The position numbers were made by a program, and so were the translations under genes. A DNA stretch of 64,000 nucleotides from Bog-756 sp963727955. Its GTDB lineage: Bacteria > Actinomycetota > Acidimicrobiia > Acidimicrobiales > RAAP-2. Position 1 is the first letter of the stretch, and each line of letters opens with the position of its first letter. The notes under the pieces are model-generated. The model made no database searches. It was given only the letters and a program-made list of their open reading frames with translations, and had not been told where the DNA came from. Of the stretch, positions 1 through 7,477 are shown one piece after another. The stretch spans positions 186,001 through 250,000 of the forward strand of contig CAVSII010000010.1 in NCBI GenBank assembly GCA_963727955.1, in the 5' to 3' direction.

Positions 1-519
1 GAGCCGGGCCATGGCCGGAATGGAGGCATCGGCCTGCCGGGCGAAGTTGTCGGCGTCGAGCAGGCTGTCACCCGACGGCATGAGGATGGGGATGGCGCCC
101 GGCGCCGTCTCGGCTTCGGCGATCCGGGCCATCGAGGACCCGATGACCCGGGCCATGTGCACGGCACTGTCCACGTCGACCAGTCCCATGGCCACCATGG
201 CCTGGAACATGCGGATGGCTTCGACATCCATTTCGGTGAACACGGCCTCGTCGTCCCCGACATCGAGAAAGCCGAGGGCACGCCAGAACCGCTGGACCAG
301 CTCGACCGGGATGTCGGTGACCTCCGACACCTGGGCCTGGGTGAGCCGGTGCTCGGCCGGGATCAGCATCCTGTCCACCACCAGCAGGTCGACGACATCG
401 TCGGCCACGGCTCCGTCGATTTCGGCATCGGTACAGCCCAGACGGCGGAGGAGAGTCCTCACCCGCGCCAGTGCTTCGACGCGGCGCTCAGCGCCTGAGG
501 CCTGATGGTCCGGCACCAC
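1..519 (-). CDS. Adenylate/guanylate cyclase, N-terminal regulatory part (runs off the left edge)
   Basis: The minus-strand frame is open from the left edge to a GTG pair at 519/516, giving about 173 residues with no stop. The visible part resembles the autoinhibitory N-terminal domain of mycobacterial class III cyclases such as Rv1264: an all-helical region with the sequence VELVQRFWRALGFLDVGDD, then helices around AIRMFQAMVAMG and ARVIGSSMARIAEAE. The catalytic cyclase domain would lie outside the window. It would make cAMP in the cytoplasm, gated by this domain. The start is uncertain, because the purine-rich AAGGTGAGG lies directly against the first GTG. It is divergent from cofC. The domain assignment rests on remembered family sequence, so it is good but not certain. 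Confidence 0.7.
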   Translation of the reverse strand, partial: MVPDHQASGAERRVEALARVRTLLRRLGCTDAEIDGAVADDVVDLLVVDRMLIPAEHRLTQAQVSEVTDIPVELVQRFWRALGFLDVGDDEAVFTEMDVEAIRMFQAMVAMGLVDVDSAVHMARVIGSSMARIAEAETAPGAIPILMPSGDSLLDADNFARQADASIPAMARL

Positions 520-607
520 CTCACCTTAACGGGATGCCGCCGGCGCCACTTTGACAGCAGCCGGAGAGCATGGGCGTGCGAACCGATGGTCAACCACAGG
601 GGACCCC

Positions 608-613
608 TACACT
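608..613 (+). promoter_or_regulatory. -10 box TACACT of leaderless cofC promoter
   Basis: TACACT fits the actinobacterial -10 pattern TANNNT and ends six bases before the GTG at 620, so transcription would begin at or next to the start codon. No ribosome binding site precedes that GTG. Confidence 0.5.
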
Positions 614-619
614 GGCGCG

Positions 620-1243
620 GTGCCCGCTCCCGGCCACCGGCCACCTCCCGGGTCCCCACCCACCATCGGCCCCCGGGCCGTGCTCATACCGGTCAAGGCT
701 TTCGGCCAAGCCAAGGGGCGGCTGCATCTGACCATGAGCGGGCCGGATCGGGCCCGACTGGCCCGCACCATGGCCGATCGGGTGGTTCGGGCCGCGCATC
801 CGCTGCCGGTGGCGGTGGTGTGCGACGACACCGAAGTGGCCCAGTGGGCCCGTGCCCTCGGTGCACTTGTCGTATGGGAACCGGGTCGGGGCCTCAACGG
901 CGCTGTCGAGGCCGGCGTCGACCATCTCGTGGCCAACGGGGCCACCCAGGTCACCGTGGCCCACGGCGATCTTCCCCGGGCCCACGATCTGGCCCGGGTG
1001 GGCGAGGCAGCGGGGATCACTCTGGTCCCCGACCGCTACGGCAACGGCACCAACGTCATCGCCCTACCGGCCGGCACCGGCTTCCGCTTCTCCTACGGTC
1101 CGGGCTCCTTCGCCCGTCACCGGGCTGAGGCCGAACGCCTGGGACTGCCCGTGCACGTCCTCGATCGTCCCGATCTGGCCTACGACGTCGACGAGCCCGG
1201 CGACGTCGAGCCGGTTGTCTCTGCGGCGGCGCCGCTGCGGTGA
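620..1243 (+). CDS. cofC: CofC/FbiD, (2-phospho-L-lactate or phosphoenolpyruvate) guanylyltransferase
   Basis: Cytoplasmic nucleotidyltransferase that activates phospholactate/PEP with GTP in coenzyme F420 biosynthesis. The sequence shows the family pattern: LIPVKAFGQAKGRL near the N terminus, VAHGDLPRA in the middle, the PDRYGNGTNVIALP loop, YGPGSFARHRAEA and a C-terminal DVDEPGDVEP. An open frame extends to a TTG at 551, but the GTG at 620 directly follows a leaderless -10 box and fits the usual family length (207 residues). Its stop overlaps the next gene's start (GTGA). F420 use fits the luciferase-like oxidoreductases found 40-50 kb downstream. Confidence 0.85.
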   Translation: MPAPGHRPPPGSPPTIGPRAVLIPVKAFGQAKGRLHLTMSGPDRARLARTMADRVVRAAHPLPVAVVCDDTEVAQWARALGALVVWEPGRGLNGAVEAGVDHLVANGATQVTVAHGDLPRAHDLARVGEAAGITLVPDRYGNGTNVIALPAGTGFRFSYGPGSFARHRAEAERLGLPVHVLDRPDLAYDVDEPGDVEPVVSAAAPLR

Positions 1244-2082
1244 CAGGGAGCGGCAAGGAGGCAGGGCCGGCCGGGGACAGTGGGCTGCCGGTGGGCGATC
1301 TGGCGCTGAGCGGCGAGGCGCTCACCGTCGACATGGAGGTGCCGGCATCGGCCCTGGCCATCGGCGCCCACCCCGACGACATCGAGTTCGGGTGTGGTGC
1401 CACCCTGGCCAAATGGGCGGCCGCCGGATGTCGGATCCACCACCTGGTGCTCACCGACGGGTCCAAGGGCAGCTGGGACCCCGAGGCCGACCTGGGCCAG
1501 CTGGTGGCCGTGCGCATCGACGAGAGTCGGTCGGCGGCGGCGGCAGTCGACAACACCCCCCTCGCCCAGCTCGAAGCGGACAGGGTTCTCTTCCTCGGCC
1601 GGGTGGACGGGGAACTGGTCAACGGGGTCGAGGAGCGTCGGGAAGTGGCCCGCGTCCTGCGCACAACACAACCCTCGGTGGTGTTAGGTCATGACCCCTG
1701 GCGGCGCTACCGGCTCCATCCCGACCACCGGGGCGCAGGCTTCCTCACGCTCGACGCGGTGGTGGCGGCGCGCGACCCTCACTTCTTCGCCGACCTCGGG
1801 CTCCCGCCCCACCGTCCCGACACGATCCTCCTGTTCGAGCCGGACGTGCCCAACCACGTCGAGAACGCCGGTGGTTTCGAAGAGGTCAAGATCGAGGCTC
1901 TGCTCCGCCATCGCAGTCAGTGGCGGTCGACCATGGGAGTCACCGTTCCGGACGAGGGACAGCCCTTGCCGCCCGGCCAACGTGACGCATTCGCCGCCAA
2001 GGTACGACGCCAGTTGGGCGAGCACGGATCGCTGGCCGGCTTGGCCGCAGCCGAGGCCTTCCACCGCATCGCCGACGTCTGA
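1240..2082 (+). CDS. PIG-L/LmbE-family zinc-dependent N-acetyl-sugar deacetylase
   Basis: 280-residue member of the PIG-L family (MshB, Mca and LmbE relatives), which hydrolyse N-acetyl or amide groups on sugar substrates. Zinc motif AHPDDIEFG lies near residues 48-56, and the second metal and catalytic site is HPDHRGAG near residue 160. The GTG start overlaps the cofC stop, so the two are probably translationally coupled. The substrate cannot be read from sequence: MshB (mycothiol synthesis) and Mca (mycothiol S-conjugate amidase) are possible, but the cofC neighbour gives no pathway link. Its last residues lie in the first unit of a 14-bp tandem repeat. Confidence 0.8.
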   Translation: MTGSGKEAGPAGDSGLPVGDLALSGEALTVDMEVPASALAIGAHPDDIEFGCGATLAKWAAAGCRIHHLVLTDGSKGSWDPEADLGQLVAVRIDESRSAAAAVDNTPLAQLEADRVLFLGRVDGELVNGVEERREVARVLRTTQPSVVLGHDPWRRYRLHPDHRGAGFLTLDAVVAARDPHFFADLGLPPHRPDTILLFEPDVPNHVENAGGFEEVKIEALLRHRSQWRSTMGVTVPDEGQPLPPGQRDAFAAKVRRQLGEHGSLAGLAAAEAFHRIADV

Positions 2083-2151
2083 TGGCCGACGTCTGATGGC
2101 CGACATCTGATGGTCGACGTGTGGCCGACCTCTGAGGGTCGACATCTGATC
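2071..2151 (+). repeat. Degenerate 14-bp tandem repeat, about six units
   Basis: Units of the form GYCGACRTCTGATG follow each other at 2071, 2085, 2099, 2113 (shortened), 2124 and 2138. The first unit encodes the C-terminal residues and stop of the PIG-L gene, and each full unit carries a TGA in the same relative place. Function is unknown. Confidence 0.8.
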
Positions 2152-2232
2152 TTCGCCGTTTGATCCTCGATCGTGGTCGGCACCTGTCGACCGGCCAGGG
2201 CGGCCCCATCGGGGCGACACCACCTCGAACAG

Positions 2233-2262
2233 GCCAGCGGGGGCCCGAGGACCCCCGCTGGC
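2233..2262. terminator. Strong bidirectional hairpin between convergent genes
   Basis: A perfect 11-bp G/C-rich stem, GCCAGCGGGGG paired with CCCCCGCTGGC, encloses an 8-nt loop. It lies between the PIG-L gene and the convergent HU-like gene, where a shared terminator is expected. There is no clear U-tract on either side. Confidence 0.7.
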
Positions 2263-2298
2263 GGTTCGATCACGACAGCGAAGCGCTGTCGGGTGTTG

Positions 2299-2697
2299 CT
2301 ACCTGCGCTTGCGCACCGTCCGCTTGGCCACCTTGCGGGCCGGGGCCTTCTTAGCCGTGCGCTTGCGGGCCGGGGCCTTCTTAGCCGTGCGCTTGGCCGT
2401 CGACTTCCGAGCCGCCGTCTTCTTGGTGGTTCGCTTGGCCGCCTTGCGGGCCGGAGCCTTCTTAGCCGTGCGCTTGGCCGTCGACTTCCGAGCCGCAGTC
2501 TTGCGAGCCGGAGCCTTCTTAGCCGTGCGCTTGGCCGTCGACTTCCGAGCCGCAGTCTTGCGAGCCGGAGCCTTCTTAGCCGTACGCTTCCGGGCCGGAG
2601 CCTTCTTCGTGGCCTTTTTGGCTGTCGCCTTGCGGGCTGCTGTCTTTTTGGCCGGAGCCTTACGGACTGCCCTCTTGGCTGCCTTCTTTACTGCCAT
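2299..2697 (-). CDS. Possible internally initiated H1-like tail protein (in frame within the HU gene)
   Basis: An ATG at codon 97 of the HU-like gene (sequence ATGGCAGTAAAG) is preceded by GGAGGGAGAATCA, a strong Shine-Dalgarno sequence at normal spacing. Starting here would give a free basic protein of 132 residues (MAVKKAAKRAVRK...) containing only the Lys/Ala-rich tail. Alternatively the motif is a scar from fusion of an HU gene with a downstream H1-like gene. This is an inference from the placement of the ribosome binding site; no direct evidence for separate expression is visible. Confidence 0.4.
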   Translation of the reverse strand: MAVKKAAKRAVRKAPAKKTAARKATAKKATKKAPARKRTAKKAPARKTAARKSTAKRTAKKAPARKTAARKSTAKRTAKKAPARKAAKRTTKKTAARKSTAKRTAKKAPARKRTAKKAPARKVAKRTVRKRR

Positions 2698-2985
2698 TGA
2701 TTCTCCCTCCTTAGGGTTCAACGCCGATTTGAACGCCGAACCGGTGGCGAACCGGACACCTTTCGACGCCGGGATCGGTACCGCTTCGCCAGTCCTTGGA
2801 TTTCGACCCACACGAGGGCCCCGAGTCGTCGGATTGAATGCCCCAAACCCGATAACTGTGACCTTCCGTCCGGACCGAACCTCGGCAACGATCGTATCGA
2901 ACAACACATCAACAACATCTTCGACAGTCCGCCGCGACGCGAGCGCCGACGCACTGACTGCTTTTACGAGTTGAGATTTGTTCAC
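2299..2985 (-). CDS. HU nucleoid protein with long Lys/Ala-rich histone-H1-like tail
   Basis: DNA-bending nucleoid protein of 228 residues. Residues 1-92 are an HU fold: VNKSQLVKAVS at the start, VTVIGFGAFNP and the DNA-binding arm signature GRNPRTGEAVPIPASKGVRF. From about residue 97 the protein is almost wholly Lys, Ala, Arg, Thr and Pro, in repeats such as TAKRTAKKAPARK, like the tails of mycobacterial HupB and eukaryotic H1. The GTG start at 2985 follows GAGGAGGTGAT. A second in-frame start with its own ribosome binding site lies exactly at the domain junction (see the separate entry). The gene is monocistronic, with a probable promoter just upstream. Confidence 0.92.
   Translation of the reverse strand: MNKSQLVKAVSASALASRRTVEDVVDVLFDTIVAEVRSGRKVTVIGFGAFNPTTRGPRVGRNPRTGEAVPIPASKGVRFATGSAFKSALNPKEGESMAVKKAAKRAVRKAPAKKTAARKATAKKATKKAPARKRTAKKAPARKTAARKSTAKRTAKKAPARKTAARKSTAKRTAKKAPARKAAKRTTKKTAARKSTAKRTAKKAPARKRTAKKAPARKVAKRTVRKRR
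2465..2578 (-). repeat. 57-bp in-frame tandem repeat in the H1-like tail
   Basis: Two nearly identical 57-bp units (2465-2521 and 2522-2578), each encoding a 19-residue block of the form TAARKSTAKRTAKKAPARK, are flanked by more diverged copies from about 2330 to 2640. Such repeats can expand or contract without shifting the frame. Confidence 0.85.
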
Positions 2986-3013
2986 GATCACCTCCTCAGC
3001 GATACGCAATCAC

Positions 3014-3046
3014 TACTAGCAAAATGGCTTTTTACTCCCAGGTCAA
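3014..3046 (-). promoter_or_regulatory. Probable promoter of the HU-like gene
   Basis: On the minus strand a TTGACC (-35, 3041-3046) is followed after about 17-20 bases by TTTGCTAGT, which contains a weak -10 hexamer. It lies roughly 30 bases upstream of the GAGGAGG ribosome binding site. The -35 is near consensus; the exact -10 is uncertain. Confidence 0.4.
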
Positions 3047-3276
3047 GCACCACTGCGCACGAGCGTGTGGTTTGGTCACCACTCCACAACGTCGCTGCTT
3101 TGTCGACTCGGCGCATGCCGCTCGGTTGCCGCGTCGGTCCGCGTACAAAGGCATGGACACAAAACCGTTTGTTTGCAAGGATTAATTACAACGCCAACAA
3201 AGGAACGGGCTTCGCGGAGGAATCGTCCGCCATCACCGAATTGGTTCCACGAACCTCTCGATAGGGCAGATTTCTC

Positions 3277-4794
3277 ATGAAAAAACTTTTTCCCACATCT
3301 CCCTCGTCAGACCCTCAAATGCGCCTTGCCGGCGTTTTGGACGCGTCAGCCAACGCTGGACACGGTGTCTACCTTGGACACGGCGGAGACGGCTGGTGCT
3401 TCGCCGGTCCAGAACAATCAGTCATGATCCTCGGTCCACCGCGCTCGGGTAAGACGTCCTCACTCATCATCCCCAACGTCCTGGCGAGCAACGGCCCAGT
3501 CGTGTCCACTTCGACCAAACCGGACGTGCTCGACGCAACATGTGCGGTGCGGGGACAGCGGGGACGGTGCCTCGTCTTCGACCCCACCGGCGCGGTGGGG
3601 GACCGTGGCCCTCTCCAGCCCGTGCGGTGGTCACCGTTGCAGACGTGCACCACCTGGACGACCTCTTTGGCCATGGCTCGGTCTTTGGTCGAGGTCGGAG
3701 CCTCATCGAGTGTGCGCGGCGGAGCACGAGCGGAGAGCTCGCACTGGACGGAACGGGCCCAGGCCCTGCTGGCGCCTCTGCTCCATGCCGCCTCCCTGGA
3801 CGGGACGGACATGCGCACCCTTCTGACCTGGGTGGATCGACGCCAAGCTCTACCGGCGCAGCAGATCCTGGCCGCTGAACCGGGCCGGAACACAGAGCTG
3901 GCCAGGAACCTCCTCGACGGCATCGTGACCACCGACGAGCGGGAGCTCAGCGGGATCTGGTCGACCGCCTCGGGGGCATTGACCGGTTTCCGCTCCGATC
4001 AGGCACTGGATGCCATGTCGCACCCCGATTTTGACCCCTCGGCCTTCGTCACCTCGGCTGACACCGTGTACATCGCCGCACCGGCTGATCGGCAAGGCCT
4101 GGTGGCGCCCATGGTGGTGGGTCTGGTCGAGGACATCCGACGAGCCACTTATGCCCGTCACGCCGACCGGCCCTACGAAACGAGATCCGGGCCGCCTGTA
4201 CTGATGGCCCTGGACGAGGTGGCCAACATCGCCCCTCTCCCCGACCTTCCGTCCATGATCAGCGAAGGCGGAGGCCAGGGCCTTACCACCATGGCCTGCC
4301 TGCAGGACCTCTCCCAAGCCCGGAGCCGGTGGCCGGCGCACGCCGACGGATTCCCATCGTTGTTCGGCACGACCGTGGTACTTCCCGGCATCGGGGACGT
4401 GCGGACGCTGGAGGCACTTTCGGTACTGGCGGGGGACGAGGAGATCGTGACCAGAACCCTGTCGGCCGGACAGATGTCCAGCGACCGTCCTTTTGCCGAT
4501 CTCCTTTCGGGTGGGCGGCCCCAGCGGGGCGAGAGTGTTTCGACCCAGTGGCGACGCCGTCTGCCGGTCGATCTCATCACTCGCGGGTCGAATGGTCACG
4601 CTCTGGCCTTCGACGAACGCAATCGACCGGCGTGGATTCCCCTCACCCCCTACTGGTCGAGCGAGCCGTGGCGGAGCCTGGACGGGATCGAGCGCGACGG
4701 CGGCGCCATGGCCGGCCGACATCGACAACCATCCGAGCGGCAGATCGGATCCATCCTGCCGACAGATCGGTCGCACAGGACCATCGAACGATGA
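3277..4794 (+). CDS. VirD4/TraG-like conjugative coupling ATPase (soluble)
   Basis: 505-residue P-loop ATPase of the T4SS coupling family, which brings relaxase-DNA complexes to a secretion channel. Walker A is GPPRSGKT at 53-60, Walker B is VLMALDE at 308-314, and the typical STKPDVLD follows at 79-86. No membrane segment is visible at the N terminus, unlike canonical VirD4, so it may act with a separate membrane partner or be a truncated remnant. The ATG follows only a weak purine stretch. It converges on the MobF relaxase gene, and no VirB-type channel genes lie nearby. Confidence 0.8.
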   Translation: MKKLFPTSPSSDPQMRLAGVLDASANAGHGVYLGHGGDGWCFAGPEQSVMILGPPRSGKTSSLIIPNVLASNGPVVSTSTKPDVLDATCAVRGQRGRCLVFDPTGAVGDRGPLQPVRWSPLQTCTTWTTSLAMARSLVEVGASSSVRGGARAESSHWTERAQALLAPLLHAASLDGTDMRTLLTWVDRRQALPAQQILAAEPGRNTELARNLLDGIVTTDERELSGIWSTASGALTGFRSDQALDAMSHPDFDPSAFVTSADTVYIAAPADRQGLVAPMVVGLVEDIRRATYARHADRPYETRSGPPVLMALDEVANIAPLPDLPSMISEGGGQGLTTMACLQDLSQARSRWPAHADGFPSLFGTTVVLPGIGDVRTLEALSVLAGDEEIVTRTLSAGQMSSDRPFADLLSGGRPQRGESVSTQWRRRLPVDLITRGSNGHALAFDERNRPAWIPLTPYWSSEPWRSLDGIERDGGAMAGRHRQPSERQIGSILPTDRSHRTIER

Positions 4795-4890
4795 CGCGGC
4801 GATGAGCCATACACCGATGAGGCAGGCGCCGATGAATTGGCAATGAGACTGCGATGAGGCATGGATCGATGACCGGTCGATCGGAACCGC

Positions 4891-6276
4891 TCACCGACCG
4901 AGATCCACAGCGGCGCGAGACCGGGCCGGCGATAGGCGACGGCCCGGGTCGAGGGCCACCGACCGATCGTGCTTCCAGTGCGGGGTGGGCCGGCCCACCA
5001 CCGTGGGCGCCAGCCCATCAGAGCTCCTGGCCTGGCTGACATCAATCGGCGCGGCCAGCGCCTCCGGCCGATGCTCGACGGCGCGCAACACAGCCAGCGC
5101 TTCCCAACGGGGCACAACGACCTCCCGCTCCCCACCCGGAGAGGCCATCGACTCCCGCCCACGTCGATGGGCCACCGGTGGACCGGCCGCTTCGATCAAC
5201 CGAGCAGCCACCTGCTCGGCGGCCCGGGTGCCCACACCATCCGGTGCGGCGCGGGCCACGACGGCCACCATGTCGTGACGGGTCAGTGTCCGGCGGCGGA
5301 CGGCCAGCTCGGCCAGTCGGTCCTGTAACCGCTGGTTATCGATCCGGCCGACCGAGTGGGTACGTGGTCGACCGACCACCCGGGTCAGATCACCGAGGTC
5401 GTACCCGAAGTCCGCTGCTCGCCGCTTCCACCCGGCAACCAGGTCTTCGACCGTGCCGGCGCGGTCCTTCTCCGGTCGGGTGGCGTGGAAGGCGCGCCGC
5501 GGCGACGGCCGCATGCCGTGTCCCGCCTCGCCGGCCAGATGCTCCTCTATGCCTGCGGTCCGCCCGGAATAGAGGCGGCGGATGGTGGCATCCACCCCGA
5601 CCACGTCCCCCAGCCCCGAAGGGCGCACGTCCCAGGTGGCCCCGAGCCGATTGCTCAGCTCGAGCCGGAGGCAGGCGTGGTAGAGAGCCTGGATGGCCCG
5701 GACATGGGCGAACATCTTCCTTCCGTCCATCGATGACCAGGCGCCGTCCACGCCTTGGGTGACGTTGGCCACGACCAGGTGGGTGTGGAGATGGGGATCG
5801 AGGGCCCGGCTGGTGCGGTGGACGAAACTGCCGGCCACCACCCCGACGGCCGGCTGGAGTGACGCCTGGCCGTGACGGCTACGCCGTACGCCCGTGGCCT
5901 CTCTCTCCAGATAGGCGGTGGCCTCGGCCACCGCGCAGACGTGGCCCTGGCCCACCTGGTCGGCTATCTCGGCCGGCCCGAGGAGGTGAAGGATGCTCAC
6001 CGACTTTGGTGCGCAGAAGGTCAGGTCGTAGCCGGCCACACTGCGGCTGCCGGCCGACATCCGCAGTCCCGCGCCCGAACCTGGGTGGCGACCCTCGAGG
6101 ACCTCGCCGAATTCTCCCGGCGAGACGGTTCCCACCACCCCCAGTGCCGTGGCCGCCCGACCCGTCCAGATGCCAGGACTCTCCCCCGCCACACCGGTTC
6201 CCTCCGCCCGGCCCGGCACCAGATCGTCGACGTAGTAATGGTGGCCGCCCTGGCGGACGACATGGATCTTGAGCAT
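4891..6276 (-). CDS. MobF-family (TrwC/TraI-like) relaxase, no helicase domain
   Basis: DNA-nicking transesterase that would start conjugative transfer at an oriT. With the ATG at 6276 the protein has 461 residues and carries the MobF signatures: paired tyrosines Y14-Y15 near the N terminus, the GYDLTFCAPKSVS motif (82-94) and the metal-binding histidines HLHTH (162-166). TrwC/TraI proteins usually exceed 900 residues because a RecD-like helicase follows; here the chain ends after about 460 residues, so the helicase is missing. The frame stays open upstream to 6444, but MobF enzymes place the tyrosines close to the start. It faces the coupling ATPase gene tail to tail. Probably a remnant or minimal mobilisation module. 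Confidence 0.82.
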   Translation of the reverse strand: MLKIHVVRQGGHHYYVDDLVPGRAEGTGVAGESPGIWTGRAATALGVVGTVSPGEFGEVLEGRHPGSGAGLRMSAGSRSVAGYDLTFCAPKSVSILHLLGPAEIADQVGQGHVCAVAEATAYLEREATGVRRSRHGQASLQPAVGVVAGSFVHRTSRALDPHLHTHLVVANVTQGVDGAWSSMDGRKMFAHVRAIQALYHACLRLELSNRLGATWDVRPSGLGDVVGVDATIRRLYSGRTAGIEEHLAGEAGHGMRPSPRRAFHATRPEKDRAGTVEDLVAGWKRRAADFGYDLGDLTRVVGRPRTHSVGRIDNQRLQDRLAELAVRRRTLTRHDMVAVVARAAPDGVGTRAAEQVAARLIEAAGPPVAHRRGRESMASPGGEREVVVPRWEALAVLRAVEHRPEALAAPIDVSQARSSDGLAPTVVGRPTPHWKHDRSVALDPGRRLSPARSRAAVDLGR

Positions 6277-6490
6277 CGCCCCAACCCCGGCTGTGCGCCC
6301 TCCGCTCCTGAAGGCCCCTCTGTTCACCCGGGTCACCCCGGCCGACATGCTCTCCACCTCGGCCCGACATCTCTGCTCTATTCGGGTGGCCATGCCGGGC
6401 CGACCGATGAGGTCGTCCGCCACCTGCCACGGTACTGGCGTCACCGCCTTTGGATCAATCCCCTGTTGTCTCGTGGTGTTTCACCGTCAC

Positions 6491-7477
6491 TCACGATTGA
6501 TAGCGGCGCAGGATCCGGCGGGCGGCGTCACCGGCCAGCGCCCGGTACTCCTCCGGTTCGACCACCCGGGCGTCGGGCCCGAGCCGGAGGAGGAGACGCT
6601 CCAACCATGCCGCCCCGCCGACGAACAGCTCGAGCTCCACCCGACCGTCGACTTCGACCGGTGGACCGGCCGACGGCACCGATTCGACCACCCAGGCCGT
6701 GGCCGGGTCGATGGACAGGCGGACCCGCCGGCTGTCGGGCCCGGGGACAAAGGGGTGGAAGTCGAAGGCAGGCCGACCGTCGTTTCCGCCGCCGTCTCCG
6801 TCCGCCGTGGCCGACACCGCAGGCGTCGATCCGCCACCCACTTGGTCGCTGCCCTCGATGACCTCGGCGGCACCGATCCGGTCGACCCGGAAGCGCCGCT
6901 CGTCGCCCGCGGTTCCACAGGTGGCGTCCACGTACCAGTGGCCCTCGGCGGCAAAGACACGGCGTGGGGCGATCTCCCGGTCGGTGACCCGGTCGGTCGA
7001 GGCCGAGTAGTAGGTGATACGGAGGCTCTTTCCTTCGGCCACGGCCTCACGCACCAGAGGCAGGAGGGCAGGAGCGCTGAGCTCGACGGCGATCTCCTCC
7101 CCACCGAGGGCACGATCCAGCTTGGCCAGAGCACGCGACAGCGCGCCCCCTTCGTCGCTGCCGGGCACAGCCAACAGACCCCGGGCCGAGGCGGCCAGGG
7201 CGAAGCCTTCGGGTGGGCTGAGCCGACGGGGGCGAGCCAGTGCGGTACCCGCCCAGGTCGCCACCGTCGAGTCGGTGACCACGATCTCCATGAGCTGGTC
7301 GGGCGTGTACGGGGGCACACCACAACAGGCGGCCATCTCCAGCTCGGTGACCAGCGCCGACGGGGAGAGGTCGAAACGGGCGGCCACCTCGTCGATGGGG
7401 GCCTCACCCACCTGGGCCAGCCAGGCCAGAATGGCCAACAGGCGGCGGAGTCGACCGGCGGTGTCCACGGTTGTCAC
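6491..7477 (-). CDS. pafC: PafC-like WYL-domain transcriptional regulator
   Basis: 328-residue cytoplasmic regulator with an N-terminal winged helix (LRRLLAILAWLAQVGEAPIDEVAARF) and a central WYL domain (ITYYSASTDRVTDREIAPRRVFAAEGHWYVDA). In mycobacteria PafB and PafC act as a heterodimer that activates the LexA-independent DNA-damage response. Its start overlaps the stop of the upstream WYL gene by four bases, so the pair is translationally coupled. The proteasome genes that usually accompany pafBC (pafA, prcBA, dop) are not in this window. Confidence 0.82.
   Translation of the reverse strand: MTTVDTAGRLRRLLAILAWLAQVGEAPIDEVAARFDLSPSALVTELEMAACCGVPPYTPDQLMEIVVTDSTVATWAGTALARPRRLSPPEGFALAASARGLLAVPGSDEGGALSRALAKLDRALGGEEIAVELSAPALLPLVREAVAEGKSLRITYYSASTDRVTDREIAPRRVFAAEGHWYVDATCGTAGDERRFRVDRIGAAEVIEGSDQVGGGSTPAVSATADGDGGGNDGRPAFDFHPFVPGPDSRRVRLSIDPATAWVVESVPSAGPPVEVDGRVELELFVGGAAWLERLLLRLGPDARVVEPEEYRALAGDAARRILRRYQS

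Noticed and set aside
2300..2640. Direct repeats that could suggest a CRISPR array
   Set aside because: The 57-bp units are in-frame codon repeats of a Lys/Ala-rich protein tail, contiguous and without unique spacers.
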